This document shows, piece after piece, positions 52,110-59,870 of a stretch of 64,000 nucleotides of DNA; the first letter of the stretch is position 1; each line of letters opens with the position of its first letter. Position numbers and translations under genes: made by a program. Origin of the DNA: CAIODY01 sp046051225. Lineage in GTDB: Bacteria; Bacteroidota; Bacteroidia; Chitinophagales; CAIODY01. The DNA is taken from positions 1-64,000 of the forward strand of contig JBJOOR010000012.1 of NCBI GenBank assembly GCA_046051225.1, in the 5' to 3' direction. The notes below the pieces were generated by a model. That model did no database searches. It was not told where the DNA came from and saw only the letters and a program-made list of their open reading frames with translations.

Positions 52110-53099
52110 ATGAGTAAAACATTTGCTGCTATTACTGCCGTTGCAGGGTATGTACCCGATTATATTTTAACCAATGCCGAGTTAGAAAAATTAGTAGATA
52201 CTAATAATGAATGGATAATGAGTAGAACTGGTATTTCGGAAAGGCATATACTCAAAGGCGAAGGACAAGGTGTATCGGTAATGGCTATTCAAGCCGTAAA
52301 CAGATTGTTAGAAAAAAGAGGGATTGATGCATCCGAAATTGATTTACTAATTTGTGCTACGGTTACAGCCGATATGATTTTTCCTGCCACTGCCAATATT
52401 ATTTGCGATAAAGTAGGCGCATCCAATGCTTGGAGCTTTGATATTAATGCAGCATGCAGCGGTTTTTTATATGCACTTTGTACAGGTTCAAAATTTATTG
52501 AAGCTGGCACACATAAAAAAGTAGTAATAGTAGGTGCTGATAAAATGAGTTCGATAATTGATTATACTGATAGAGCCACTTGTGTAATATTTGGCGATGG
52601 TGCAGGTGCAGTATTATTAGAGCCTAATAAAGAAGGATTAGGCATACAAGATCATATATTAAAAAGCGATGGTAGTGGTTGCAAACATTTGCACCAAAAA
52701 GCTGGCGGCAGCGCCTATCCACCAAGCATTGAAACTGTTACAGCCAAACAACATTTTGTATATCAAGAAGGGCAGGCTGTTTTTAAATTTGCGGTAGTGG
52801 GTATGGCAGATGTGGCCGAAGAAATAATGAAACGCAATAATTTAACAAGTGATGATATTGCATGGCTTGTACCTCATCAAGCCAACAAGCGAATAATAGA
52901 TGCCACAGCCAAGCGCTGCGGATTGCCTGATGAAAAAGTAATGTTGAATATTCATAGATATGGCAATACCACAAGTGGTACATTACCTTTATGCCTTTGG
53001 GATTATGAAAGCCAATTAAAAAAAGGCGACAATATTTTATTGGCAGCCTTTGGTGGTGGGTTTACTTGGGGTAGTGTATGGATTAAATGGGCTTATTAA
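52110..53099 (+). CDS. fabH: 3-oxoacyl-ACP synthase III
   Basis: KAS III starts fatty acid synthesis by joining acetyl-CoA and malonyl-ACP. With ATG 52110 there are 329 residues. The triad is complete: Cys116 in DINAACSGFL, His in LVPHQANKRI and Asn in YGNTTSGTLPL. NNEWIMSRTGISERH is the usual opening. TTG 52089 is in frame but lies inside the promoter box. A methyltransferase follows 34 bases on; rpmF, plsX and acpP are not here, so this could be a second, specialised KAS III. Confidence 0.94.
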   Translation: MSKTFAAITAVAGYVPDYILTNAELEKLVDTNNEWIMSRTGISERHILKGEGQGVSVMAIQAVNRLLEKRGIDASEIDLLICATVTADMIFPATANIICDKVGASNAWSFDINAACSGFLYALCTGSKFIEAGTHKKVVIVGADKMSSIIDYTDRATCVIFGDGAGAVLLEPNKEGLGIQDHILKSDGSGCKHLHQKAGGSAYPPSIETVTAKQHFVYQEGQAVFKFAVVGMADVAEEIMKRNNLTSDDIAWLVPHQANKRIIDATAKRCGLPDEKVMLNIHRYGNTTSGTLPLCLWDYESQLKKGDNILLAAFGGGFTWGSVWIKWAY

Positions 53100-53133
53100 T
53101 TATTAGGTTAAAAAAAATGTTTTTACATAAATT

Positions 53134-53997
53134 ATGACAGATATAAAAAAGAAATACGATACCGAAGGTGTGATAAAATATTACCATAGAACGGAATGGG
53201 TGTATCGTGATTTTTGGAAATTAGATAAAGGAATGGGTTTGCATTTTGGCTTTTGGGATAGTTCGGTAAATTCAGTTTCAGATGCTATTATCAATCAAAA
53301 TGCCGTGATGGCTAAAATGGCAGATATTCAATCACATCATAAAGTATTAGATGCTGGATGTGGTGTAGGTGGTAGTTCAATTTTTTTGGCTCGAACTATT
53401 GGTTGTAATGCAACAGGAATAACCATTACACCAAAGCAAGTGATACGAGCCAATGAATATGCAATCAAAGAAAACGTAAGCAATAAAGTTCAATTTTTTG
53501 AAATGGATTATACCAAAACAAATTTTGTCGACGAATCATTTGATATTATTTGGGCAATTGAAAGTGTATGCCATACCAACAATAAAAAAGATTTTTTTAA
53601 AGAAGCTTTTAGGCTTTTAAAAAAAGGTGGTAAAATAGTTTTAGCAGATTGTTTTCAAACCAAAGAAAACCTTACACCAAAAGAATTTAAACAACTTTAT
53701 ACCAATGGTGTAAATGGTTGGGCTGTAAGCGAAATGTGTACCGAACAAAGCTTTACAAACTATTGTAATGAAATTGGGTTTGTAGATATTAAATGCATTA
53801 ATGTAAACGATAAAGTAATACCATCTACTAATAATTTAATGAAGCAAATTAGTAAATGGCTAATACCAGGATGGATTTATTTTAAACTAGGGGGCATTAC
53901 CGATACTGAATTTATGAATGCCTACGGCACTTATAATGCTTGCAAAACCATTGGCAAATTATGGGATTATAAAGTGTTTATGGTTACCAAACCATAA
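53134..53997 (+). CDS. SAM-dependent methyltransferase (tocopherol/sarcosine methyltransferase-like)
   Basis: The 287 residues have KVLDAGCGVGGSSIFLAR (SAM loop, about 70-87), then GITITPKQVIRANEYA and SFDIIWAIESVCHTNNK. LLKKGGKIVLADCF follows. LHFGFWDSS before the SAM loop is typical of gamma-tocopherol and related small-molecule methyltransferases. It follows fabH in the same direction and may share its transcript. The substrate may be a lipid or quinone, but that is a guess. Confidence 0.87.
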   Translation: MTDIKKKYDTEGVIKYYHRTEWVYRDFWKLDKGMGLHFGFWDSSVNSVSDAIINQNAVMAKMADIQSHHKVLDAGCGVGGSSIFLARTIGCNATGITITPKQVIRANEYAIKENVSNKVQFFEMDYTKTNFVDESFDIIWAIESVCHTNNKKDFFKEAFRLLKKGGKIVLADCFQTKENLTPKEFKQLYTNGVNGWAVSEMCTEQSFTNYCNEIGFVDIKCINVNDKVIPSTNNLMKQISKWLIPGWIYFKLGGITDTEFMNAYGTYNACKTIGKLWDYKVFMVTKP

Positions 53998-54056
53998 TCG
54001 TTTCTTTTCAATTATTTTCATAAAAAATTAAACCGATTAATTAAACAGATACATAA

Positions 54057-54707
54057 ATGCTTCATAACTTAAGTTTACAAAATTCATTAATTCATCAATA
54101 TGCTGCTGAATTACGAGATATCTCTATTCAAAAAGATAGAATGCGATTTCGTAGAAATTTAGAGCGCCTTGGCGAAATAATGGCTTATGAAATAAGCAAA
54201 ACAATGGAATTTGAAATTCAAAAAATTCAAACTCCGTTAGCTATTGCCAATTGTCCAGTTTTAAAAGAACAGCCTGTATTAGCAAACATCTTACGGGCTG
54301 CTGTGCCCATGTATCAAGGGCTTTTAAATTATTTTGATAAAGCTGATAATGCTTTTGTTTCAGCTTACCGTAAGCATCATGCTGATGGCAGTTTTGAAAT
54401 TGATTTGCAATACACCGCTTGCCCATCTTTACAAAATAGAATATTAATTGTTTGCGACCCAATGTTGGCAACAGGCGCAAGTATAGTAGCTACTATAAAA
54501 AAATTAGAAGCCATGGGAACGCCAAAGCATATTCATATTGTAAGCGCCATTGCTAGCCAAGATGGAATTGATTTTGTGATGAAAAATTTAGCTAATATTA
54601 CTTTGTGGGTAGCCACTATCGACCCTATTTTAAATGCCGATAAATATATTGTACCGGGCTTAGGCGATGCTGGCGATTTAGCATTTGGCGAAAAAATGCA
54701 ACATTAA
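54057..54707 (+). CDS. upp: Uracil phosphoribosyltransferase
   Basis: The enzyme salvages uracil to UMP using PRPP. The 216 residues contain ILRAAVPMYQGLLNYFDKAD, the PRPP loop VCDPMLATGASIVATIKKLE, and the closing YIVPGLGDAGDLAFG that binds uracil. Its stop shares TTAA with the convergent tsaD (54704-54707). Confidence 0.94.
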   Translation: MLHNLSLQNSLIHQYAAELRDISIQKDRMRFRRNLERLGEIMAYEISKTMEFEIQKIQTPLAIANCPVLKEQPVLANILRAAVPMYQGLLNYFDKADNAFVSAYRKHHADGSFEIDLQYTACPSLQNRILIVCDPMLATGASIVATIKKLEAMGTPKHIHIVSAIASQDGIDFVMKNLANITLWVATIDPILNADKYIVPGLGDAGDLAFGEKMQH

Positions 54708-55708
54708 TTTCTTGCTGATGGATTGATATCTAAATTACTAAACTCATTATTCAAATATTTATGATACGCCGTAACGGCTATCATTCCTGCATTATCGGTA
54801 CAAAATTCAAATTTAGGAATGTATAAATTCCAACCCAATTTATTAGCTTGTTCATTTGCCATTGCTCGTAACACACTATTGGCGCTTACTCCGCCAGCAA
54901 TACAAATTTCTTTTATGCCTGTTTGCTTAGCTGCTTTTGATAATTTATTTATTAAAAATGAAACGATGCGATGTTGAACCGAAGCACAAATATCATTCAA
55001 ATTTTCTTCTATAAATGTTGGATTAGCGGCTACATTTTTTTGTAAAAAATAAAGCACTGATGTTTTCAATCCTGAAAAACTAAAATTCAAATCGGCAATT
55101 TTTGGTTCTGGAAAATCGAATCGATTTGGGTTGCCTAATTTTCCATATTTATCTATCAATGGTCCACCAGGATAAGGTAAGCCCAACATTTTAGCAGTTT
55201 TATCAAATGCTTCGCCAGCAGCATCATCAATGGTTTCGCCAATTATTTCGTGGTGCAAAAAATCTTTTAATAAAATAATTTGAGTATGCCCACCCGAAAC
55301 GGTTAAACACAAACATGGAAATTTGGGTTGACGTTCATCAATAAAATTAGCCAACACATGGGCTTGCATGTGATTAACAGTTATCAAAGGTTTGTTTAAT
55401 GAATAGGCTAAACCTTTTGCAAAACAAACACCTACCAACAACGAACCAATTAAGCCTGGTGCAATGGTACAAGCCACAGCATCAATTTCTGCCAATGTTG
55501 TATTTGCTTTTTTCAAAGCTTCATTAACCACTGGCACAATATTTTTCATGTGGTCTCGTGATGCCAATTCGGGCACTACGCCACCATATTGCTCATGAAT
55601 ATTTTGATTACAAATAAAATTAGATAGCACTTGTTTATTTTTCCAAATGGCTGCCGATGTATCATCGCATGATGATTCAATAGCTAATATGGTTGGGTTT
55701 AAATTCAT
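54704..55708 (-). CDS. tsaD: tRNA threonylcarbamoyladenosine transferase TsaD
   Basis: TsaD transfers the threonylcarbamoyl group to A37 of tRNAs reading ANN codons. The 334 residues show ILAIESSCDDTSAA, the metal motif VNHMQAHVLANF, LTVSGGHTQI, and GLPYPGGPLIDKYG. The ending CTDNAGMIAVTAYHKYL is characteristic. TsaB, C and E are elsewhere. The -7 box TACGTTTG (55776-55783) lies about 68 bases before the start. Confidence 0.97.
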   Translation of the reverse strand: MNLNPTILAIESSCDDTSAAIWKNKQVLSNFICNQNIHEQYGGVVPELASRDHMKNIVPVVNEALKKANTTLAEIDAVACTIAPGLIGSLLVGVCFAKGLAYSLNKPLITVNHMQAHVLANFIDERQPKFPCLCLTVSGGHTQIILLKDFLHHEIIGETIDDAAGEAFDKTAKMLGLPYPGGPLIDKYGKLGNPNRFDFPEPKIADLNFSFSGLKTSVLYFLQKNVAANPTFIEENLNDICASVQHRIVSFLINKLSKAAKQTGIKEICIAGGVSANSVLRAMANEQANKLGWNLYIPKFEFCTDNAGMIAVTAYHKYLNNEFSNLDINPSARN

Positions 55709-55775
55709 GACTAATTACTTTTTTCTTCTGCTTCAATCATTGATATTATTTTAGGAAGGTTGCTTTTGTACAATG

Positions 55776-55783
55776 CAAACGTA
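55776..55783 (-). promoter_or_regulatory. -7 promoter box TACGTTTG for tsaD
   Basis: It is read on the minus strand, in the short gap between the 55792 stop and tsaD. Confidence 0.5.
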
Positions 55784-55791
55784 CAACAATA

Positions 55792-58047
55792 TCATTTTAC
55801 GAATGATATTTTCCCTGCATGAGATTTTTCTTTTTGTTGAACTTTTACAAAATATAAAGCTGAAATAAGCTCTGGTATTTCTGCGTTACAAAAATTATCT
55901 GAAGCAAACACATTTTTCTCAAAAACCTTTCTGCCCAAAACATCATACAATTGAATAGTTGCATTACCTTCTTTTAATTTATTCCAACGAATGTTGAGGG
56001 TGTTGGAATTGAGGTAGGTATAAAAATCATCATTGTTTTTCGAATCAAAATTTTGAATCCCTTCTGTACAGCCATAAGCAAATACAATCATGTTGTTAGA
56101 AATTGAACTGTACACAAATGCCAACTGTTGAGAACCAATTAATGAGTAATCAATTTGATTGAATGCAGATGAGTTATATAAGCTATTAAAAAATCTTGGA
56201 GCAGAATTTATATTATCAATCACCTCAAACCCTGTATCTCTACAAGCAATTACTTTTGTGATTTCGCCACAAAAACTACTTACTTGTTTTCCATTAATAA
56301 AATTTATAGAATCAGAAATGTAGTTGCCATTTTTTTTACTTAATGTTCTCCAAGAATTCATACTATCAATGCATATTCCACCACCCATAGTTGCGATTTC
56401 ATAATAATAGTTATTGATAGAACCTTTAGCTCCAACATCTCTAACATCATTGTTGGAAAGTCCTGAATTTGTAGTTGTATAAGTCTGCATTATATTGCCA
56501 TACAAAGTAGAAAATCCGCTATCAGTACAAAAAATAATTATTGAATCATCATAAGATGATGTTATTTTCTGTATGTGATTAGATGGTAAATTGGAATTTG
56601 AAGTAGTATAATATTTTACAGAAGAAAAATCTGAATTGAATTTTGCTACTCCATTATTAGTGCCTACCCAAATTGTTTTTGATTTATTTGTATACCAACT
56701 TCTTTCTGGTGGATACACGAACACAGAATTAACTGTATCTGAAAGTAATTTATTATTTGATTTATTTAGTAAATTAAATACTGATGCCTCACCAGATTTA
56801 TTTAATTCAAACAAGCAAAACCCATGATTTGTTCCTAAACAAAAAGTATCTATTGAGCCTTCAACATTTGAAAAAAGCTTAATTGACAAAATAGTATCTG
56901 ACGGTAATTGAGGTAAATTATTTCGGTTATAATTAAGACAATCATACCCCCAAGGGATACTCATTAAATTGACTCCTGCCTTTGAACCTATTGCACTTAA
57001 AAAAATATTTTGTCCTAAAAGCGAATATTCTTGATTAAAATCAAAATTTTGAATACAATTTGGACTTACTATTTTTCTATTAGTTTTATAATATGTTCTA
57101 ATATGACTGCTATCTCTAAATTCATTAATTGAATTTTTATTTGAAGAAAACAACTCATCATTATTTATACAATCAATAAAAATGGAAGTCGTATCATTTG
57201 AAAATTTAACCCAAGTATTTCCATTGTAAAATGAATTTCTCCGCCACAACTTGGTTCCGGCTTGATTAATAGCAAATAAGGCCCATTTGCTTATATAGGG
57301 AGAATTTGAATTATCGAATTTGGTTACAACATTTGTTGGAGAAATTTTAAAAACTGTATCTAAATAAGAATACCATAAATTATTATTTCTATCATATTGA
57401 AATTTATATGTAAATGGAATCCCTCCTTTAATTAAAACCAAATTAGTACCGATAACTTTATAAATATTTGCAAATAAGTTTGGATTGTTTGAAAAATAAT
57501 AGCTTGTAACTAACATCGGTTCATGATTAGACCCAGGTATTAATCTATAACATTTTTCGTTAGGATTACTAAATATGCATTTTGATTTATTCCAAACATT
57601 ATTTTTAAAGCTAAATAAAGAATCTTGAGAAACAGAGTAAATTCTATTCGAAGAATCTACAATAAAGCTTAACATGCTAAAATGGTAATCCTGATAGTAT
57701 TTTTTTTGAACCCAACTATTTCCATTATAAAAATTTACTCCGATAAAATAATTGCCTGAATAATTATAATCATTATAGATTATAAAGTTATTTGATGAAT
57801 CGACTCCAATATCAATTACACTTTGATTCTGATAGGGATATTGCCAAAAAACAAGAGAATTGTTCGTAGAATCATATTTGTAAACTGAACTTGAAATCAA
57901 AAAATATCTCTCTCCATTAAATTCAACAACCTTTCTGCATTCACTTAAAAGTGGTAATGAACCATTTAATTTACTGGAATAATATTGTATTTGAGCATTT
58001 GACTTTAATCCGATAAATAAAAAAAATAATAGAACTACCTTTTTCAT
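55792..58047 (-). CDS. Large secreted protein with T9SS-like C-terminal domain
   Basis: The exported protein has about 751 residues from ATG 58047 (58056 is also possible). The signal peptide ends KSNAQ. Repeated segments such as LPSDTILSIKLFSNVEGSID, KTIWVGTNNGVAKFN and GLSNNDVRDVGAKG look like two-component-regulator propeller blades (IWVGT...GL pattern). The C terminus IQLYDVLGRKVFEKNVF then ALYFVKVQQKEK is a sorting domain without a clear YPNP start. It is probably a surface-displayed beta-propeller, with an unknown ligand. Confidence 0.82.
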   Translation of the reverse strand: MKKVVLLFFLFIGLKSNAQIQYYSSKLNGSLPLLSECRKVVEFNGERYFLISSSVYKYDSTNNSLVFWQYPYQNQSVIDIGVDSSNNFIIYNDYNYSGNYFIGVNFYNGNSWVQKKYYQDYHFSMLSFIVDSSNRIYSVSQDSLFSFKNNVWNKSKCIFSNPNEKCYRLIPGSNHEPMLVTSYYFSNNPNLFANIYKVIGTNLVLIKGGIPFTYKFQYDRNNNLWYSYLDTVFKISPTNVVTKFDNSNSPYISKWALFAINQAGTKLWRRNSFYNGNTWVKFSNDTTSIFIDCINNDELFSSNKNSINEFRDSSHIRTYYKTNRKIVSPNCIQNFDFNQEYSLLGQNIFLSAIGSKAGVNLMSIPWGYDCLNYNRNNLPQLPSDTILSIKLFSNVEGSIDTFCLGTNHGFCLFELNKSGEASVFNLLNKSNNKLLSDTVNSVFVYPPERSWYTNKSKTIWVGTNNGVAKFNSDFSSVKYYTTSNSNLPSNHIQKITSSYDDSIIIFCTDSGFSTLYGNIMQTYTTTNSGLSNNDVRDVGAKGSINNYYYEIATMGGGICIDSMNSWRTLSKKNGNYISDSINFINGKQVSSFCGEITKVIACRDTGFEVIDNINSAPRFFNSLYNSSAFNQIDYSLIGSQQLAFVYSSISNNMIVFAYGCTEGIQNFDSKNNDDFYTYLNSNTLNIRWNKLKEGNATIQLYDVLGRKVFEKNVFASDNFCNAEIPELISALYFVKVQQKEKSHAGKISFVK

Positions 58048-58068
58048 GACTTTCAAATTTTGATTTTA

Positions 58069-58076
58069 CAAATCTA
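58069..58076 (-). promoter_or_regulatory. -7 promoter box TAGATTTG
   Basis: It is read on the minus strand, 21 bases before ATG 58047 of the propeller-like gene and next to the hairpin at 58097. Confidence 0.55.
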
Positions 58077-58096
58077 ACCAATTAATGAAACAAAAA

Positions 58097-58121
58097 AGCG
58101 AAACCATTTTTTGATTTCGCT
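58097..58121 (-). terminator. Hairpin repeat copy 1 (terminator of the DUF2442 gene)
   Basis: AGCGAAA and TTTCGCT close an 11-base loop, with six T after it on the minus strand. The full 25 bases are identical to 58408-58432. Confidence 0.8.
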
Positions 58122-58131
58122 ATTTAAAAAT

Positions 58132-58362
58132 TTATTTGCCTACATGCCAAAGTGTATCGGCCGATAAATCAATTTCTTCATTTTGCCACGAAACAAAATA
58201 AGAGTGACAAGTGAGGTTTTGAAATATTTTTTCATTTTTCAAAACAGAAAAAACTTCCGAATCTAAAAATGGTTTGATGTCGGCCGTTTTCTTAATGTTG
58301 TTTTCGAACACACATTCCAGCAAGGCATTTGGTTTTGCAGTAACATTAATAAGTTTGTGCAT
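58132..58362 (-). CDS. DUF2442 domain-containing protein
   Basis: The small 76-residue protein opens MHKLINVTAKPNALLECVFE, then KTADIKPFLDSEVFSVLKNE, and ends IDLSADTLWHVGK. This is the DUF2442 pattern. Such genes often accompany DUF4160 proteins as putative toxin-antitoxin pairs, but no partner is here. It is bracketed by two exact copies of a 25-bp hairpin, as if inserted downstream of prfB. Function is not known. Confidence 0.85.
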   Translation of the reverse strand: MHKLINVTAKPNALLECVFENNIKKTADIKPFLDSEVFSVLKNEKIFQNLTCHSYFVSWQNEEIDLSADTLWHVGK

Positions 58363-58407
58363 TATCTTAATGATTCTATTTTAAATAAAGTTTTTCCTTC
58401 TAAAGCA

Positions 58408-58432
58408 AGCGAAACCATTTTTTGATTTCGCT
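58408..58432 (-). terminator. Hairpin repeat copy 2 (downstream of prfB)
   Basis: This copy has the same 25 bases as 58097-58121 but without a minus-strand T-run, so it would terminate poorly. It lies 36 bases after the prfB stop. Confidence 0.7.
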
Positions 58433-58467
58433 TTTCTTAGTACTATCTCAATACTAAATACTCAAGT

Positions 58468-59557
58468 CTAATTACTTTCTGCTTCCATCATTAAAAATGC
58501 TTTAATAAAGGGTTGCAAATCGCCATCCAAAACGGGTTGTACATTGCCTACTTCAAAATCTGTTCGGTGGTCTTTAATTAATTTATAAGGATGTAAAACA
58601 TAACTTCTAATCTGACTTCCCCATTCTATTTTTTTCTTAGTTGAATTCATCTTGTCACGTTCTTCATTTTGCTTTCTTATTTCTAATTCATACAATTGGC
58701 TTTTCAACATTTTCATTGCCAATTCTTTATTGCCCAGCTGCGATCTATCAGCTTGGCAAACCACCACAATGCCCGTAGGTATATGCGTTAGCTGCACTTT
58801 TGTTTCTACTTTATTTACATTCTGCCCACCTGCGCCGCCGCTTCGTGATGTTTGAATTTGAATATCGGCAGGCTTAATTTCAATCTCAATTGTATCATCA
58901 ACAATAGGGTACACAAACACACTTACAAACGATGTATGTCGCCGAGCATTTGAATCAAACGGACTGATACGAACCAAGCGATGAACACCACTTTCGGCTT
59001 TTAAAAAACCGTATGCAAATGCGCCATCAATTTCTAATGTAATAGATTTTATACCAGCCACATCGCCATCGGTTCTTTCAACTTCGCTTATTTTAAAATT
59101 TTGTTTTTCGGCATATTTAAGATACATACGCATTAGCATACTTGCCCAATCACAACTCTCGGTACCACCTGCACCCGAATTGATGGTAAGCACAGCGCCC
59201 AACGAATCTTCGGGCTTATTTAATGTAGCTTTAAATTCTAAATCATCCACTTCGCTTACGGCGTTTTTGTATTGTGCCTCTACATCGGCTTCGGTAGATT
59301 CGCCCATGTCTAAAAACTCTTGCAATACACCACAATCTTCTACAGCATTATCTGTTTGCTTAAAAGCATTAATCCAAAATAATTCAGTTTTGATAGATTT
59401 CATGATGGTTTCAGCACGTTTTGGGTCGTCCCAAAAATTGGCTGAAAGTGTAAGTGCCTCTTCTTGTCGGTGTTTTTCTAATCGGTTATCGATGTCAAAG
59501 AAACCGCTTTAAAGCTGCGGTACGCTCCCTAAGGGTCTTCAAATTATCAGTAGTCAT
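58468..59557 (-). CDS. prfB: Peptide chain release factor 2, with programmed +1 frameshift
   Basis: RF2 ends translation at UGA and UAA. The gene has two frames. ATG 59557 starts MTTDNLKTLRERTAALKRFL, then an in-frame TGA at 59495-59497. The sequence CTT TGA C at 59494-59500 lets the ribosome slip +1 onto GAC, and the second frame runs to 58468, giving about 362 residues. The GGQ motif (SRSGGAGGQNVNKV) is present, as is the tripeptide region with SPFDSN. Upstream of CTT lies AAGCGGTTT, weaker than the AGGGGG of E. coli. The MKSIK start at 59403 inside the gene is not the real start. Confidence 0.95.
59494..59500 (-). promoter_or_regulatory. RF2 autoregulatory frameshift site CTTTGAC
   Basis: When RF2 is scarce the ribosome pauses at TGA, slips one base on CTT and continues. 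The site is the classic motif, after codon 20. Confidence 0.92.
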
Positions 59558-59574
59558 TATTTTTATTTAGGGCG

Positions 59575-59582
59575 CAAAGATA
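59575..59582 (-). promoter_or_regulatory. -7 promoter box TATCTTTG for prfB
   Basis: It is read on the minus strand, 17 bases before ATG 59557 and followed by CGCCC. The leader is very short. Confidence 0.65.
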
Positions 59583-59870
59583 GATGTTGAAAAGCATTTA
59601 ATGATATAATAAATTAATAAAGAAATTAAAAATTGATTATTTCAAACTTTCAAAATCTAATGCTATTGCATAATACAAAGCCTAATCAAAAGTTTAATAT
59701 AAATAGTATTCTGCCTATGTAAAAAAAATGACCACCAAATGTTATTATGGGTAGTCTTTTTTTTTGCTCTTTTTTTTTGCTTTAAAGGCATCTGTAAAAA
59801 AAATATTTTTTTTTCTTGAAAAAACTTCTAATTTCGTATCCTAACAATCAAAAATAATTATTCTAAAATC
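59583..59870. other. Intergenic stretch with an orphan terminator-like hairpin
   Basis: There is no gene. GACCACC (59730-59736) and GGGTAGTC (59749-59756) can form a short stem followed by nine T. Nothing upstream on the plus strand needs a terminator, so a small transcript is possible. A -7-like box TAATTTCG (59829-59836) precedes the next gene. Confidence 0.45.

Noticed and set aside
58468..59403. prfB starting at the internal ATG 59403
   Set aside because: This would drop the N-terminal domain. The upstream frame with CTTTGAC and a TAnnTTTG promoter shows the full gene from 59557.
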